A DNA stretch of 64,000 nt from UBA5158 sp963692955 (lineage in GTDB: Bacteria > Pseudomonadota > Gammaproteobacteria > DSM-16500): the NCBI GenBank assembly GCA_963692955.1, contig OY843587.1, positions 2,356,001 through 2,420,000 of the forward strand. The letters are read 5' to 3'. The notes beneath the pieces are model-generated. The model ran no database searches. It was not told the DNA's origin and saw nothing but the letters and a program-made list of their open reading frames with translations. Shown one piece after another: positions 8,712 through 17,340 of this stretch. The stretch's first letter is position 1, and each line of letters opens with the position of its first letter. The position numbers and the translations under genes are program-made.

Positions 8712-10841
8712 ATGATTTTAGTATACGAAATTTTGACTAATGAGGAGTTTTCAGGCAACACTGCCTCTGCCGCATTATATGATAATTTAAAAAATAGTGA
8801 CTCGCTGTACAAAAGAACAGACCGTATCGGTTTAGGCAAACACTTTCAGAAAGGCAAACATCGGTCGCCACTCGTCACAGCAGCGTTTGAAATTAAAGAC
8901 GAGGATAATGGTAAGGGGACAGTAAGGGTCAAAGCCGTGACTGATTTAGAAACTTTAGCCAAGACTTTTAAGGGCGGAGATGATACTAAGCGCATCAATG
9001 CAAATGAAAAAAAACATGCCATTTGTCTGGCGTTAATTATCGTTAATAACGACACCACTCAAGCTGTATATGAACAAGCGATAAAAGATTTAATCGCTTT
9101 ATATAGCCAACCGAACTTTCAAAAAGAAAATCAACGCGACGACATTCTTAGAGATTTAAAAACCCGCTCAAACGACATGACGCGCACCACAACCGCTCCC
9201 GCCGCGGAAACGCAAACGCATATTACCATACCCAAACCACCTTCTTCTTTATCAGATTCTAATAATGAATCTCCTCATAGCAGTACACAAGAAGATGATT
9301 CTGACCAAGAGAGAGTCCGGCGAGGTAGTGTTTATAATATTCATTTTATGGGCGCTGAAGATACCAAACCGGATGCGGAGGAGGAGAAGCCAACAGTAGA
9401 ATCTTTGGCAATTCCAGTCGGTTCTCCCACTAGCGTTACCCGACCATTAGTCAGCGAGGCAACCCAGGCGACGCATATTTCCTCTTTGTTAACGGACACA
9501 TCGCCTAGCAATAGCAGTGCAGCGTCTATGCCTAACTCACCTATTATTGCAGCTCACAGCTCAGCGTCTAGCTCAGCTCCAAGTTTAGTTGCGAGTACAG
9601 TTCCTAGCTCAGCGTTAGCTAAATCTTCGCCCGCTAGCCCAACGCCAATACCGAAACCTAGTTCAGCGAAGAGCCTATCACCAAGCGCTGCTTCGGTGAG
9701 AACAACTCCAAGTGTGGCTTCTACTTCTTTTAGTTCGGCTGCTATCTTAGCTGCTATGACATCTAGCCCGGGACAGTCAAGTCCTGCTCTCATCACTACT
9801 CTCCCAAGTCCTGCACTCAGTTCAGCATCTGGCACGACTTCGAATTTAGCTTCTACTTCATCGCCTAGTTCTGAGAGCGCTACGCCATTGGCTCCCGCAT
9901 CACCGCCTAGCCCAGTTCCAACACCGATTAGTTCAGGCCGCACCTTAACTCCAAGTCCTGCAACTGACTCAACGTCAAGCTCCCCCCCCATTACTGTTAT
10001 ACGCCCAACTGCCGGACAGAAATTAACGTTAAGCTCCTTGTCTAGCAGTTCAGTGGCGCCAATAGGCAGCGTCACATCCTCAACGACAACATTGCCAGCA
10101 GCGTCTAGCTTATCTTCTAGTCCTGCGACTAATGTAGGGTCAAACACTACTGCGTCGAGCACCGCCCCAACTTCTGCTACTCCCACTAGCTTGCTATCGA
10201 GCATGATCTCAACCCCAACGTCCGCGACCACATCAACCAACGCCGGTTCGGTTTCCAATACCACTGCCGCCGGTGGTCAACGTAAACGTAAAAAGAAAAC
10301 TACAGGAAGCAATCGTATGCCTTCACAATCAACCCAATTCGATGTTAAAGCCATTATAGCCTCCGCCGATATAAAAGATTTCCTCGATAAAATACCCGAA
10401 AAAGTCGCTGACAATTTAAAAACGACGAAAGCCGCGCAAGAAAGATATTTTTCCGCCAAGATTAAGCAGTTTAATGAAACACAATTACTCGCGATCAACA
10501 CGCATTTGGATCAAGTTCAACACGGTAAAGAAATCGATGCGAGATTTGATGTTATCCGCAAAGAGCGTCGCTTCTTCGGTCATGGTAATACCGCGACTTG
10601 GCAGCATATACGTCACAAAGTGAAAGAACAATTGCTGGCACTCGCGGAACTGAGACACGGCGTAACGCAAAAAGGCGAAATTAAAACTATTCCCGCGTCG
10701 GAATTTAAAGTGGATTATGAAATATACAACCAACATACGGGACACTTTTGGTCGCATATCGGCAAAACAAATTCCGCAAAATTATATGAGAAAATGTATA
10801 AGCCAGACCCGGCCATGCGACCAAAACGGCACAAATCTTAA
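8712..10841 (+). CDS. Large Ser/Thr/Ala/Pro-rich protein, effector-like, function unknown
   Basis: Not recognised. About 709 aa from the ATG at 8712, which has AGGAA 7 bases upstream; an in-frame start at 8685 lacks this. Three parts are visible. Residues 1 to about 165 are a mixed, charged N-terminal domain (MILVYEILTNEEFSGNT). About 165-530 is a low-complexity stretch of Ser, Thr, Ala and Pro built from short SSA/SPSPA/TPTS-like units. The final 170 residues are a charged, helix-rich domain containing KIPEKVADNLKTTKAAQE and ending in basic RPKRHKS. There is no signal peptide or membrane segment. Such linkers occur in Legionella/Coxiella-type secreted effectors, but that role is only inference. 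It is transcribed away from purL. Confidence 0.8.
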   Translation: MILVYEILTNEEFSGNTASAALYDNLKNSDSLYKRTDRIGLGKHFQKGKHRSPLVTAAFEIKDEDNGKGTVRVKAVTDLETLAKTFKGGDDTKRINANEKKHAICLALIIVNNDTTQAVYEQAIKDLIALYSQPNFQKENQRDDILRDLKTRSNDMTRTTTAPAAETQTHITIPKPPSSLSDSNNESPHSSTQEDDSDQERVRRGSVYNIHFMGAEDTKPDAEEEKPTVESLAIPVGSPTSVTRPLVSEATQATHISSLLTDTSPSNSSAASMPNSPIIAAHSSASSSAPSLVASTVPSSALAKSSPASPTPIPKPSSAKSLSPSAASVRTTPSVASTSFSSAAILAAMTSSPGQSSPALITTLPSPALSSASGTTSNLASTSSPSSESATPLAPASPPSPVPTPISSGRTLTPSPATDSTSSSPPITVIRPTAGQKLTLSSLSSSSVAPIGSVTSSTTTLPAASSLSSSPATNVGSNTTASSTAPTSATPTSLLSSMISTPTSATTSTNAGSVSNTTAAGGQRKRKKKTTGSNRMPSQSTQFDVKAIIASADIKDFLDKIPEKVADNLKTTKAAQERYFSAKIKQFNETQLLAINTHLDQVQHGKEIDARFDVIRKERRFFGHGNTATWQHIRHKVKEQLLALAELRHGVTQKGEIKTIPASEFKVDYEIYNQHTGHFWSHIGKTNSAKLYEKMYKPDPAMRPKRHKS

Positions 10842-10859
10842 GCCACCTAGCCGTCTTCT

Positions 10860-10915
10860 GAAACGCGCGACGCGCGCTAAAAGCGCCGTGGAAAACCCCG
10901 CAGACAGCGCGTTTC
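10860..10915. repeat. Inverted repeat downstream of the effector-like gene
   Basis: GAAACGCGC at 10860-10868 is exactly mirrored by GCGCGTTTC at 10907-10915 with a 38-base spacer that is itself GC-rich and contains a CGCGCG-type palindrome. It lies between the stop at 10841 and the potA promoter. It may be a terminator hairpin without a clean U-tract, or a dispersed palindromic element. No other copy was noticed in the window. Confidence 0.4.
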
Positions 10916-10955
10916 AAGAGGCGGTATTCTTTTTTAGCGGTGCAGTTATAAATAC

Positions 10956-10984
10956 TAGACATTGCCGCATAACCATACCATAAT
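10956..10984 (+). promoter_or_regulatory. Putative sigma-70 promoter of the pot operon
   Basis: TAGACA (10956-10961) and CATAAT (10979-10984) are separated by exactly 17 bases. Each matches consensus at 5 of 6 positions. Transcription would start near 10991, about 25-40 bases before potA. Confidence 0.55.
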
Positions 10985-11028
10985 CTGACGTTTTTCTTAT
11001 TGTAGAAAAAGGGTTGCCATTAAGAGAA

Positions 11029-12126
11029 ATGACAAACAATATTATCGAATTGCGTGGCGTTTCCAAGTCTATTAATGACTATAGTATTCTGCATGACTTG
11101 GATCTAGAAGTTCGCAACGGCGAATTTCTCACGTTACTGGGTCCCTCCGGCTGCGGCAAAACAACTTTACTACGGCTGATTTCCGGGTTCGAAGATCCGA
11201 CTACCGGCCAAATTTTTATAAATGGCAAGGATGTTGATGGATTACCTCCCCATTTACGCCATGTACACACGGTATTTCAGAGTTACGCTTTATTTCCGCA
11301 CATGACGGTGTATGACAATGTGGCGTTCGGTCTTTGCTGTCAAAAACTTCCGAAAGAGGAAATCAAAGCGCGCGTCGCGGAAGTGTTAAAAACCGTGAAA
11401 CTCGAAAAATACGCCAACCGCAAACCCGATCAATTAAGCGGCGGCCAACAACAGCGCGTAGCGATCGCCCGCGCCGTGGTGAACCGGCCGTTAGTGCTGT
11501 TACTCGATGAACCGTTAAGCTCGCTCGATTACCGCCTGCGTAAAACGATGCAAATTGAGTTGAAGCAATTACAGCGTAAGTTAGGCATCACTTTTATTTT
11601 CGTCACCCACGATCAAGAAGAAGCGCTGTCTATGTCCGACCGCGTCGTCGTCATGCACGAAGGCAGCATCGAACAAGTCGGCACGCCGCGCCAAGTGTAT
11701 GAAGCGCCGCAAAATCTCGCGGTAGCGGAGTTTATCGGCGAAGCGAATATTTTTGATAGCGAAATTTTAGCGATTGACGGCAAACAGTTGACCGTCAAAA
11801 TCCAAGGCAAAGAACGTATGATTAAAAGTTCGCGTGAATTTACCGTGGGCCAAAAAGTCCATGTGTTAGTGCGTCCCGAAGATTTACGCGTCTGGGGCAC
11901 AAGCGAAGTACAAGATTCCACGCCTATGTACGCAGGCGTCGTGGAAGAAGTGATTTACAAAGGCACGACCGTGGATTTGATGGTGCGCTTGGCTAACAAC
12001 CAATTAGTCGCCGCCACGGAATTTTTTGATGAAGATGATGACCGGTTAGAATACGCGATCGGCGAACAAGTCTGGGCCACATGGATTTCCGGTTGGGAGG
12101 TAGTGCTGCCGTATGAAACATCATGA
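11029..12126 (+). CDS. potA: Spermidine/putrescine ABC transporter ATP-binding protein
   Basis: ATPase of a polyamine importer, acting on the cytosolic face of the inner membrane. About 365 aa. The Walker A motif is GPSGCGKTT, the signature LSGGQQQRVAIARA and Walker B VLLLDEPLSS; the H-loop is FVTHDQEEAL. A C-terminal TOBE-like region follows from about residue 245. The start is uncertain: the ATG at 11029 gives MTNNIIELRGV, while a TTG at 11014 directly after GAAAAAGGG would add five residues. It overlaps potB by 14 bases. Assignment to polyamines rests on the potBCD neighbours. Confidence 0.93.
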   Translation: MTNNIIELRGVSKSINDYSILHDLDLEVRNGEFLTLLGPSGCGKTTLLRLISGFEDPTTGQIFINGKDVDGLPPHLRHVHTVFQSYALFPHMTVYDNVAFGLCCQKLPKEEIKARVAEVLKTVKLEKYANRKPDQLSGGQQQRVAIARAVVNRPLVLLLDEPLSSLDYRLRKTMQIELKQLQRKLGITFIFVTHDQEEALSMSDRVVVMHEGSIEQVGTPRQVYEAPQNLAVAEFIGEANIFDSEILAIDGKQLTVKIQGKERMIKSSREFTVGQKVHVLVRPEDLRVWGTSEVQDSTPMYAGVVEEVIYKGTTVDLMVRLANNQLVAATEFFDEDDDRLEYAIGEQVWATWISGWEVVLPYETS

Positions 12127-12970
12127 CTCCAGCTTAAAATATTTCTCGCTAGGAATTACTTGGCTGTGGTTAATGATTTTCGCGCTACTGCCGTTCTGCC
12201 TCGTCACGTTAGCGAGTTTCGCCAGCCACGATAATACGCATCTGTTAACGTGGCCGTTCACGCTGGAAAATTATTTGCAGTTGAATAATTCGATTTATGT
12301 CAAAATTTTCAAACAATCGTTTTACATCGCCGGCACTTGCACGTTGATTTGTTTGCTGGTGGGTTATCCATTCGCTTATATCATTGCGCGCATGCAATCG
12401 CGTTATAAAGGTTTACTGACCTTGCTGGTTATCATCCCGTTTTGGACGAGTTCATTAATCCGCACCTATTCCATGATTACGATGTTAAAACCGAAAGGCG
12501 TGATTAGCTCTATTTTAATTTCGCTAGGCATTATCAACAAACCGCTGGCGTTATTGTTCACCGACACCTCCGTGATGATAGGCTTAGTTTACAATTTGCT
12601 GCCCTTCATGATTTTACCGTTGCTGACTAACATTGAACGTTTAGATAAAAAATTAATTGACGCCGCGCGCGACTTGGGCGCGAACCGCTTCACGACGTTT
12701 CGCCGCGTGATTTTGCCGCTGACCATGCCAGGGATTTTATCAGGGTGCATTTTAGTTTTTTTACCGGCGATGACGATATTTTATATTCCGGATTTATTAG
12801 GCGGGTCGAAATCGATTTTACTCGGTAATTTGATTCAAAATCAATTTTTAATCGCGCAAAACTGGCCGCTAGGCTCGGCGATCAGCGTCGTCTTCACCTT
12901 GCTGCTAGCGGTATTGTTATTTATTTATTGGCGCAGCATGGCCAACAAAGACAGCCAGGATTTATTATGA
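12113..12970 (+). CDS. potB: Spermidine/putrescine ABC transporter permease PotB
   Basis: One of two inner-membrane permeases of the polyamine importer. 285 aa with about six hydrophobic segments, beginning with a helix near residues 13-35. The cytoplasmic EAA-type coupling loop is DAARDLGANRFTTFRRVILP near residue 190. It starts inside the end of potA and its stop overlaps the potC start as ATGA, so the subunits are likely made in balanced amounts. Confidence 0.93.
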   Translation: MKHHDSSLKYFSLGITWLWLMIFALLPFCLVTLASFASHDNTHLLTWPFTLENYLQLNNSIYVKIFKQSFYIAGTCTLICLLVGYPFAYIIARMQSRYKGLLTLLVIIPFWTSSLIRTYSMITMLKPKGVISSILISLGIINKPLALLFTDTSVMIGLVYNLLPFMILPLLTNIERLDKKLIDAARDLGANRFTTFRRVILPLTMPGILSGCILVFLPAMTIFYIPDLLGGSKSILLGNLIQNQFLIAQNWPLGSAISVVFTLLLAVLLFIYWRSMANKDSQDLL

Positions 12971-13731
12971 AATTACCTTCGGCTGCGTATCTCACGGCGA
13001 TTTATTTATTTTTTTACATTCCCATTTTGGTGTTGATCGGCTATTCGTTTAACAATGCGCAATACTCGTTAGTGTGGCATGGTTTTTCGTCGCGCTGGTA
13101 CACGGAGTTATTTTCCGATTCGGATTTATGGATCGCGGTCATGCACTCATTGATTTTGGGCGTGTCGGCGGCGTTCATCGCCATGGTGATCGGCGGCTTG
13201 ACCGCGATCAGTTTATTCCGCTATCAATTTTTTGGTAGGCGTTTGCTGTATGGCACGATTTTCATTTTAATTTTGTCACCCGATATCGTCATGGGAATTT
13301 CTTTGTTGATTTTATTCAGTTTGATGAAATTGACCTTGGGGTTTTGGAGTTTATTGCTGGCGCATATAACGTTTTGTATTCCGTTTGTGGTCGTCACGGT
13401 GTACAGCCGCATCGTGAGTTTTGATCAATATATTTTTGAAGCGGCGAAGGATTTAGGCGCGAAAGACTCTGTTATTTTGACGCGGATTATTTTACCCTTG
13501 TTATGGCCCGCGCTATTCGCTGGCTGGCTATTAAGTTTTACCCTGTCTATCGACGATGTCATCATCAGTTATTTCGTGGCTGGGCCCGATTTTGAAATTT
13601 TACCTTTAAAAATTTACTCCATGGTGCGCCTGGGAGTAAAACCTGAAATCAACGCTTTGTGTACTGTGACCTTCGGTCTGACCTTATTACTGATCGTAAT
13701 ATCGCAGCTGTCATTGAGGAAGAAGGCATGA
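12967..13731 (+). CDS. potC: Spermidine/putrescine ABC transporter permease PotC
   Basis: Second permease of the importer. 254 aa from the ATG at 12967, which forms ATGA with the potB stop; a start 39 bases upstream inside potB is not needed. It has about six membrane segments and an EAA-type loop, EAAKDLGAKDSVILTRIILP. The ending SIDDVIISYFVAGPDF is typical of PotC. Its own stop overlaps the next gene by ATGA. Confidence 0.93.
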   Translation: MKLPSAAYLTAIYLFFYIPILVLIGYSFNNAQYSLVWHGFSSRWYTELFSDSDLWIAVMHSLILGVSAAFIAMVIGGLTAISLFRYQFFGRRLLYGTIFILILSPDIVMGISLLILFSLMKLTLGFWSLLLAHITFCIPFVVVTVYSRIVSFDQYIFEAAKDLGAKDSVILTRIILPLLWPALFAGWLLSFTLSIDDVIISYFVAGPDFEILPLKIYSMVRLGVKPEINALCTVTFGLTLLLIVISQLSLRKKA

Positions 13732-14768
13732 AGAGAGTTTTTGCGATAGCGGCTAGCGTAATTTGTCTGTTGGCGACGGCTGGCTTTGCCGCGAACGATA
13801 ATATTCTTAACCTCTATACATGGCCGGGCGTCATTCCGGATTTTGCGATTCAGCAATTCGAAAAAGAAACCGGCATCAAAGTGAATTTTTCCACGTATGA
13901 CAGCAATGAAATCATGTACGCGAAATTGAAAGCCGATAAGAATTCGGCTTATGACGTGATCGAGCCGTCCAGTTATTACGTCGACCGTATGCGCCGCCAA
14001 GCTATGTTAGAGACACTCGACCGTGCCAAATTATCGAATTTTCATAACTTAAATCCGGATTTTTTAAATCAAAGTTACGATCCTAAATCGGATTTCGCGA
14101 TCCCGTTTATTTGGGGCGTGACCGGGATTTTTGTCAATAAAGAATATCATACGCCGGCGAACCTGCAGCGCTGGTCGGATTTGTGGGAGTCGCAATACGC
14201 CGATCAAATTATGCTGCTGGACGATTCACGTGAAGTGTTTTCGATGGCGATGCGGGTGTTGGGTTATTCCGTCAACGACAGTAATCCAGAACACATTAAA
14301 GAAGCGTACCTCAAGTTAAAGGCCTTACTGCCGAATATCAAAATTTTTAATAGCGCGCCGATTTCTTTTTTAATCGACGAAGACGCGACGGTCGGCATGG
14401 TGTGGAACGGCGATATTCATAAAGCCCGCCAAGAAAATTCGCAATTAGATTTTATTTTCCCGAAAGACGGTTTCGTCATTTGGGTCGATAATTTCGCAAT
14501 TCCCAAAGGTGCGCCGCACCGCGAAAACGCCTATAAATTTTTAAACTTCATGCTGCGCGCGGATGTCGCCAAAGCGGTGGTGTTAGATAATAATTTTCCG
14601 TCAGCCAATGCGGCCGCGCAAAAGCTGTTACCGCCTGAGGTCCGCAATAATCCGACGGTTTATCCGTCGCATGACGTGTTGAAACACGGCGAATTTCAAA
14701 CGGATATCGCCGACGAAGCGTTGGCGTTATATGAGAAATATTGGGAACGGCTAAAAATGGGAGGATAG
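13728..14768 (+). CDS. potD: Periplasmic polyamine-binding protein PotD, first copy
   Basis: Captures spermidine or putrescine in the periplasm and delivers it to PotBC. 346 aa with a signal peptide (MKRVFAIAASVICLLATAGF, cleavage after the following Ala). Polyamine-site segments known from E. coli PotD are kept: NLYTWPG, EPSSYYVDRMR, LLDDSREVFSMA, GMVWNGD and VIWVDNFAIP. The start overlaps the potC stop by ATGA. A second, similar binding protein follows directly, so this is one of a tandem pair. Confidence 0.92.
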   Translation: MKRVFAIAASVICLLATAGFAANDNILNLYTWPGVIPDFAIQQFEKETGIKVNFSTYDSNEIMYAKLKADKNSAYDVIEPSSYYVDRMRRQAMLETLDRAKLSNFHNLNPDFLNQSYDPKSDFAIPFIWGVTGIFVNKEYHTPANLQRWSDLWESQYADQIMLLDDSREVFSMAMRVLGYSVNDSNPEHIKEAYLKLKALLPNIKIFNSAPISFLIDEDATVGMVWNGDIHKARQENSQLDFIFPKDGFVIWVDNFAIPKGAPHRENAYKFLNFMLRADVAKAVVLDNNFPSANAAAQKLLPPEVRNNPTVYPSHDVLKHGEFQTDIADEALALYEKYWERLKMGG

Positions 14769-14815
14769 TGTATTCCGTGTCAAAAGCAAAGCGCCCAGCA
14801 ATTAAGGAGAATGGC

Positions 14816-15859
14816 ATGAGTCCTTGCAGGCGTTGGTTATTCGCAGTCATAGCGTTTTTTTTAATGCAAAGCGGATTTGCAGCGGATAATATTGTTAATA
14901 TTTATACGTGGTCCGAGGAAATCCCCCGCTCTGTCATCACCCAATTCGAAAAAGAAACCGGCATTCACGTCAATTGCTCCAGCTTCGACAGCAATGAAAT
15001 CATGTACGCGAAACTACGCGCTTCAAAAAAAATCGGCTATGACTTAGTCGAGCCGTCCAGTTATTACATCGACCGCATGCGCAAATTAAACATGCTTGCT
15101 AAACTCGATAAATCTAAGCTCACGAATTTTAAAAACCTCGACCCGCAATTTTTAAACCAAGCTTATGATCCGCAAAGCACTTACAGTATTCCTTTCATCT
15201 TCGGTATCACCGGCATTTTCGTGAATAAAGATTATTATTCGGTGTCTGCGATCACCGATTGGAAAGATTTATTCGATAAAAAATATTTAAATCAATTGAT
15301 GTTCTTGGACGATGCGCGGGAAGTCTTCTCGATGGCGCTGCAAATGTTGGGTTATTCCATTAACGATAGCAATCCCGACCACATTAAACAAGCCTATTAC
15401 AAATTAAGAGCGCTGATGCCGAATGTGAAACTATTTAACAGCGACGCGACGATTTCCATTTTAATCGACGAAGACGCGACCGTGGGGATGTCTTGGAATG
15501 GCGATTTGTACAAAGCCAACCGCGAAAATAACAAACTCGCGTTCGTGTATCCGGAGCATGGTTTTGAAATTTGGGTGGATAATTTTGCCTTGTTAAATAA
15601 CGCTCCGCACGCGGACAACGCTTATAAACTTTTAGATTATTTAATGCGGCCGGAAGTCGCGAAAGCCGTCAGTCTTAATATCAATTATTCCACCGCGAAC
15701 TTGGCCGCGCGTAATATAATGCCGCCGGAAATCCGCGACAATCCCGCGCTTTATCCGCCGCCCGCTGTGATGGCGCACGGCGAATATCAAACCGATATCG
15801 GCGACGGCGCGTTCGCGTTATTCGAAAAATATTGGGAGCAGTTAAAAATTGGAGGCTAA
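14816..15859 (+). CDS. potD: Periplasmic polyamine-binding protein PotD, second copy
   Basis: 347-aa paralogue of the preceding gene, with its own signal peptide (MSPCRRWLFAVIAFFLMQSG, then FA|AD). It retains the ligand-site segments NIYTWSEEIP, EPSSYYIDRMR, FLDDAREVFSMA, GMSWNGD and EIWVDNFALL. The ATG at 14816 has AAGGAG seven bases upstream; an in-frame ATG at 14741 would place the start inside the first copy. The two copies are clearly homologous throughout but differ at many positions, so the duplication is not recent. The pair may give two affinities or specificities for one transporter (inference). Confidence 0.92.
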   Translation: MSPCRRWLFAVIAFFLMQSGFAADNIVNIYTWSEEIPRSVITQFEKETGIHVNCSSFDSNEIMYAKLRASKKIGYDLVEPSSYYIDRMRKLNMLAKLDKSKLTNFKNLDPQFLNQAYDPQSTYSIPFIFGITGIFVNKDYYSVSAITDWKDLFDKKYLNQLMFLDDAREVFSMALQMLGYSINDSNPDHIKQAYYKLRALMPNVKLFNSDATISILIDEDATVGMSWNGDLYKANRENNKLAFVYPEHGFEIWVDNFALLNNAPHADNAYKLLDYLMRPEVAKAVSLNINYSTANLAARNIMPPEIRDNPALYPPPAVMAHGEYQTDIGDGAFALFEKYWEQLKIGG

Positions 15860-15860
15860 C

Positions 15861-16826
15861 ATGTCACTACCTTGGCACCCCCTCAAAAGCGGCGATACCG
15901 TGCGCATCATCGCGCCCGGATCAAAATTAGAGACCGCCTGGGAAGATTTGCAAAAAGGCTGCGATTTTTTACGCTCACTCAAATTAAATCCCGTCTACTC
16001 GAAAAAAATTTTCGCGGAAACGAATGAGCCGGTCAGCTCTTATTCCAACTTCGCCAACACCGATGAAAAGCGTTACGAAGATTTCGTCGATGCGATCCAC
16101 AGCGACGCGCAAGCGGTATGGTGTTTCCGCGGCGGTTATGGCAGCGATCGAGTGTGTCAGCAAGCCTTGCAAAATAATTTGCAACCGCAAAGCGCGCCGA
16201 AATTATTCGTGGGCTTTAGTGATATTACGAATTTGCATAGTTACATTAACTCACATTGGCATTGGAGCACGCTGCACGCCGCGTCAATGAATCAGTTAGG
16301 CGCGAATAAAGTCGATCCTGAAGATGTGGAATTCACCAAAGATATTATTTTTGGCAATATTCTTGAAGTCAATTTGACGCTCACCCCCTTGAACGCCGCC
16401 GCGCTTGAGTCTAAGACGCTGCATGGTGAAATCACCGGCGGTAATTTAACGGTCGTGCAAAGCGCACTGGCGACCGGTTGGCAATTGCAAACCGCCGGGA
16501 AGATAGTCTTGTTTGAAGATTGGGGTGAAGCGCCCTACCGCATCGCCCGCACGTTGCAACAGTTTATCAATAGCCATCAATTAGAAGATGCGTGCGCGGT
16601 GCTACTCGGTGATTTCTTTGCGGGAAAAAATGAAAATATCGGCGGCGCGACACCGGCCATGGATGACATGTTACAAGATTTCGCGACGCGAAGTCCCGTG
16701 CCAGTGTTGCGTTATAGCGGCGTTGGACATAGCGAACGTAATTTTCCTATTCCGCTAGGGACCCCAGCACGGCTTAATTTAGGGTCTATGCCGATACTGA
16801 CGGTGGCGACCGGTGCTCAAGCTTAA
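15861..16826 (+). CDS. ldcA: LD-carboxypeptidase (peptidase S66)
   Basis: Muramoyltetrapeptide carboxypeptidase family, which removes the terminal D-Ala of the peptidoglycan stem tetrapeptide during wall recycling in the cytosol. 321 aa from the ATG at 15861, with GGAGG 5 bases upstream. The nucleophile is S120 in VGFSDIT after CFRGGYGSDR. The Glu and His of the S66 triad are in LFEDWGEAPYR and GVGHSERNFPIPLG. It begins one base after the potD' stop, so it belongs to the pot transcript. Its stop overlaps the stop of the convergent acetyltransferase gene. Confidence 0.9.
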   Translation: MSLPWHPLKSGDTVRIIAPGSKLETAWEDLQKGCDFLRSLKLNPVYSKKIFAETNEPVSSYSNFANTDEKRYEDFVDAIHSDAQAVWCFRGGYGSDRVCQQALQNNLQPQSAPKLFVGFSDITNLHSYINSHWHWSTLHAASMNQLGANKVDPEDVEFTKDIIFGNILEVNLTLTPLNAAALESKTLHGEITGGNLTVVQSALATGWQLQTAGKIVLFEDWGEAPYRIARTLQQFINSHQLEDACAVLLGDFFAGKNENIGGATPAMDDMLQDFATRSPVPVLRYSGVGHSERNFPIPLGTPARLNLGSMPILTVATGAQA

Positions 16827-17275
16827 ATAGGATTGACCTTCATCATGATATACGGATTGTAGGCTTCAGTTTTGAAGCCATATTTTTGATAAAGCCCATG
16901 CGCGTCTTCCGTCATTAAAAACCAACGGAATATTCCCCGTAACGCCGGATGCTCTAAGACAAAACGCATCAACGCTTTGCCTAAGCCTTGCTTGCGGTGG
17001 GTTTCGTCGATGAACACATCCCACAGCGAGGCAAATTCCGTGTAATCGGTAATGATGCGCGCGAAGCCGATTTGTTTACCTTGAAAATAAACGCTGAAAC
17101 ACAGTGAATTTTTAATAATTAACGGGAAACGTTCCGGCGGCAAGCCCGTCGAGTATTGCGAGGGGACGCACAGTAAATTATAGACGTAGAGTAAATCCAA
17201 TTTTTTCTTATCGGCGTAGAAACGATATTCGCCGATGGCGAACTCGGGGTTGACATTGTATGTCATAAACTTCAT
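16823..17275 (-). CDS. GNAT-family N-acetyltransferase
   Basis: 150-aa single-domain acetyltransferase. The acetyl-CoA loop is ETHRKQGLGKALM near residue 91-103, preceded by the beta-4 strand SLWDVFID. The C-terminus LYQKYGFKTE is typical of the fold. The substrate cannot be named. It runs toward ldcA and the two stops overlap by three bases (TTAA). It is probably a free-standing gene, 65 bases after the stop of the next gene upstream. An alternative start three codons in (17266) is possible. Confidence 0.85.
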   Translation of the reverse strand: MKFMTYNVNPEFAIGEYRFYADKKKLDLLYVYNLLCVPSQYSTGLPPERFPLIIKNSLCFSVYFQGKQIGFARIITDYTEFASLWDVFIDETHRKQGLGKALMRFVLEHPALRGIFRWFLMTEDAHGLYQKYGFKTEAYNPYIMMKVNPI

Positions 17276-17340
17276 CTTCTTCGCTATGATTTTGAGTTAT
17301 TATAACTCGCCCAAGGCATTCCCGCTACATCACCTCACTC

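Noticed and set aside
9554..10264. 236-codon open frame opposite the Ser/Pro-rich linker
   Set aside because: It mirrors a low-complexity coding stretch, has no clear ribosome site and gives a Val/Leu/Gly-biased product typical of a shadow frame.
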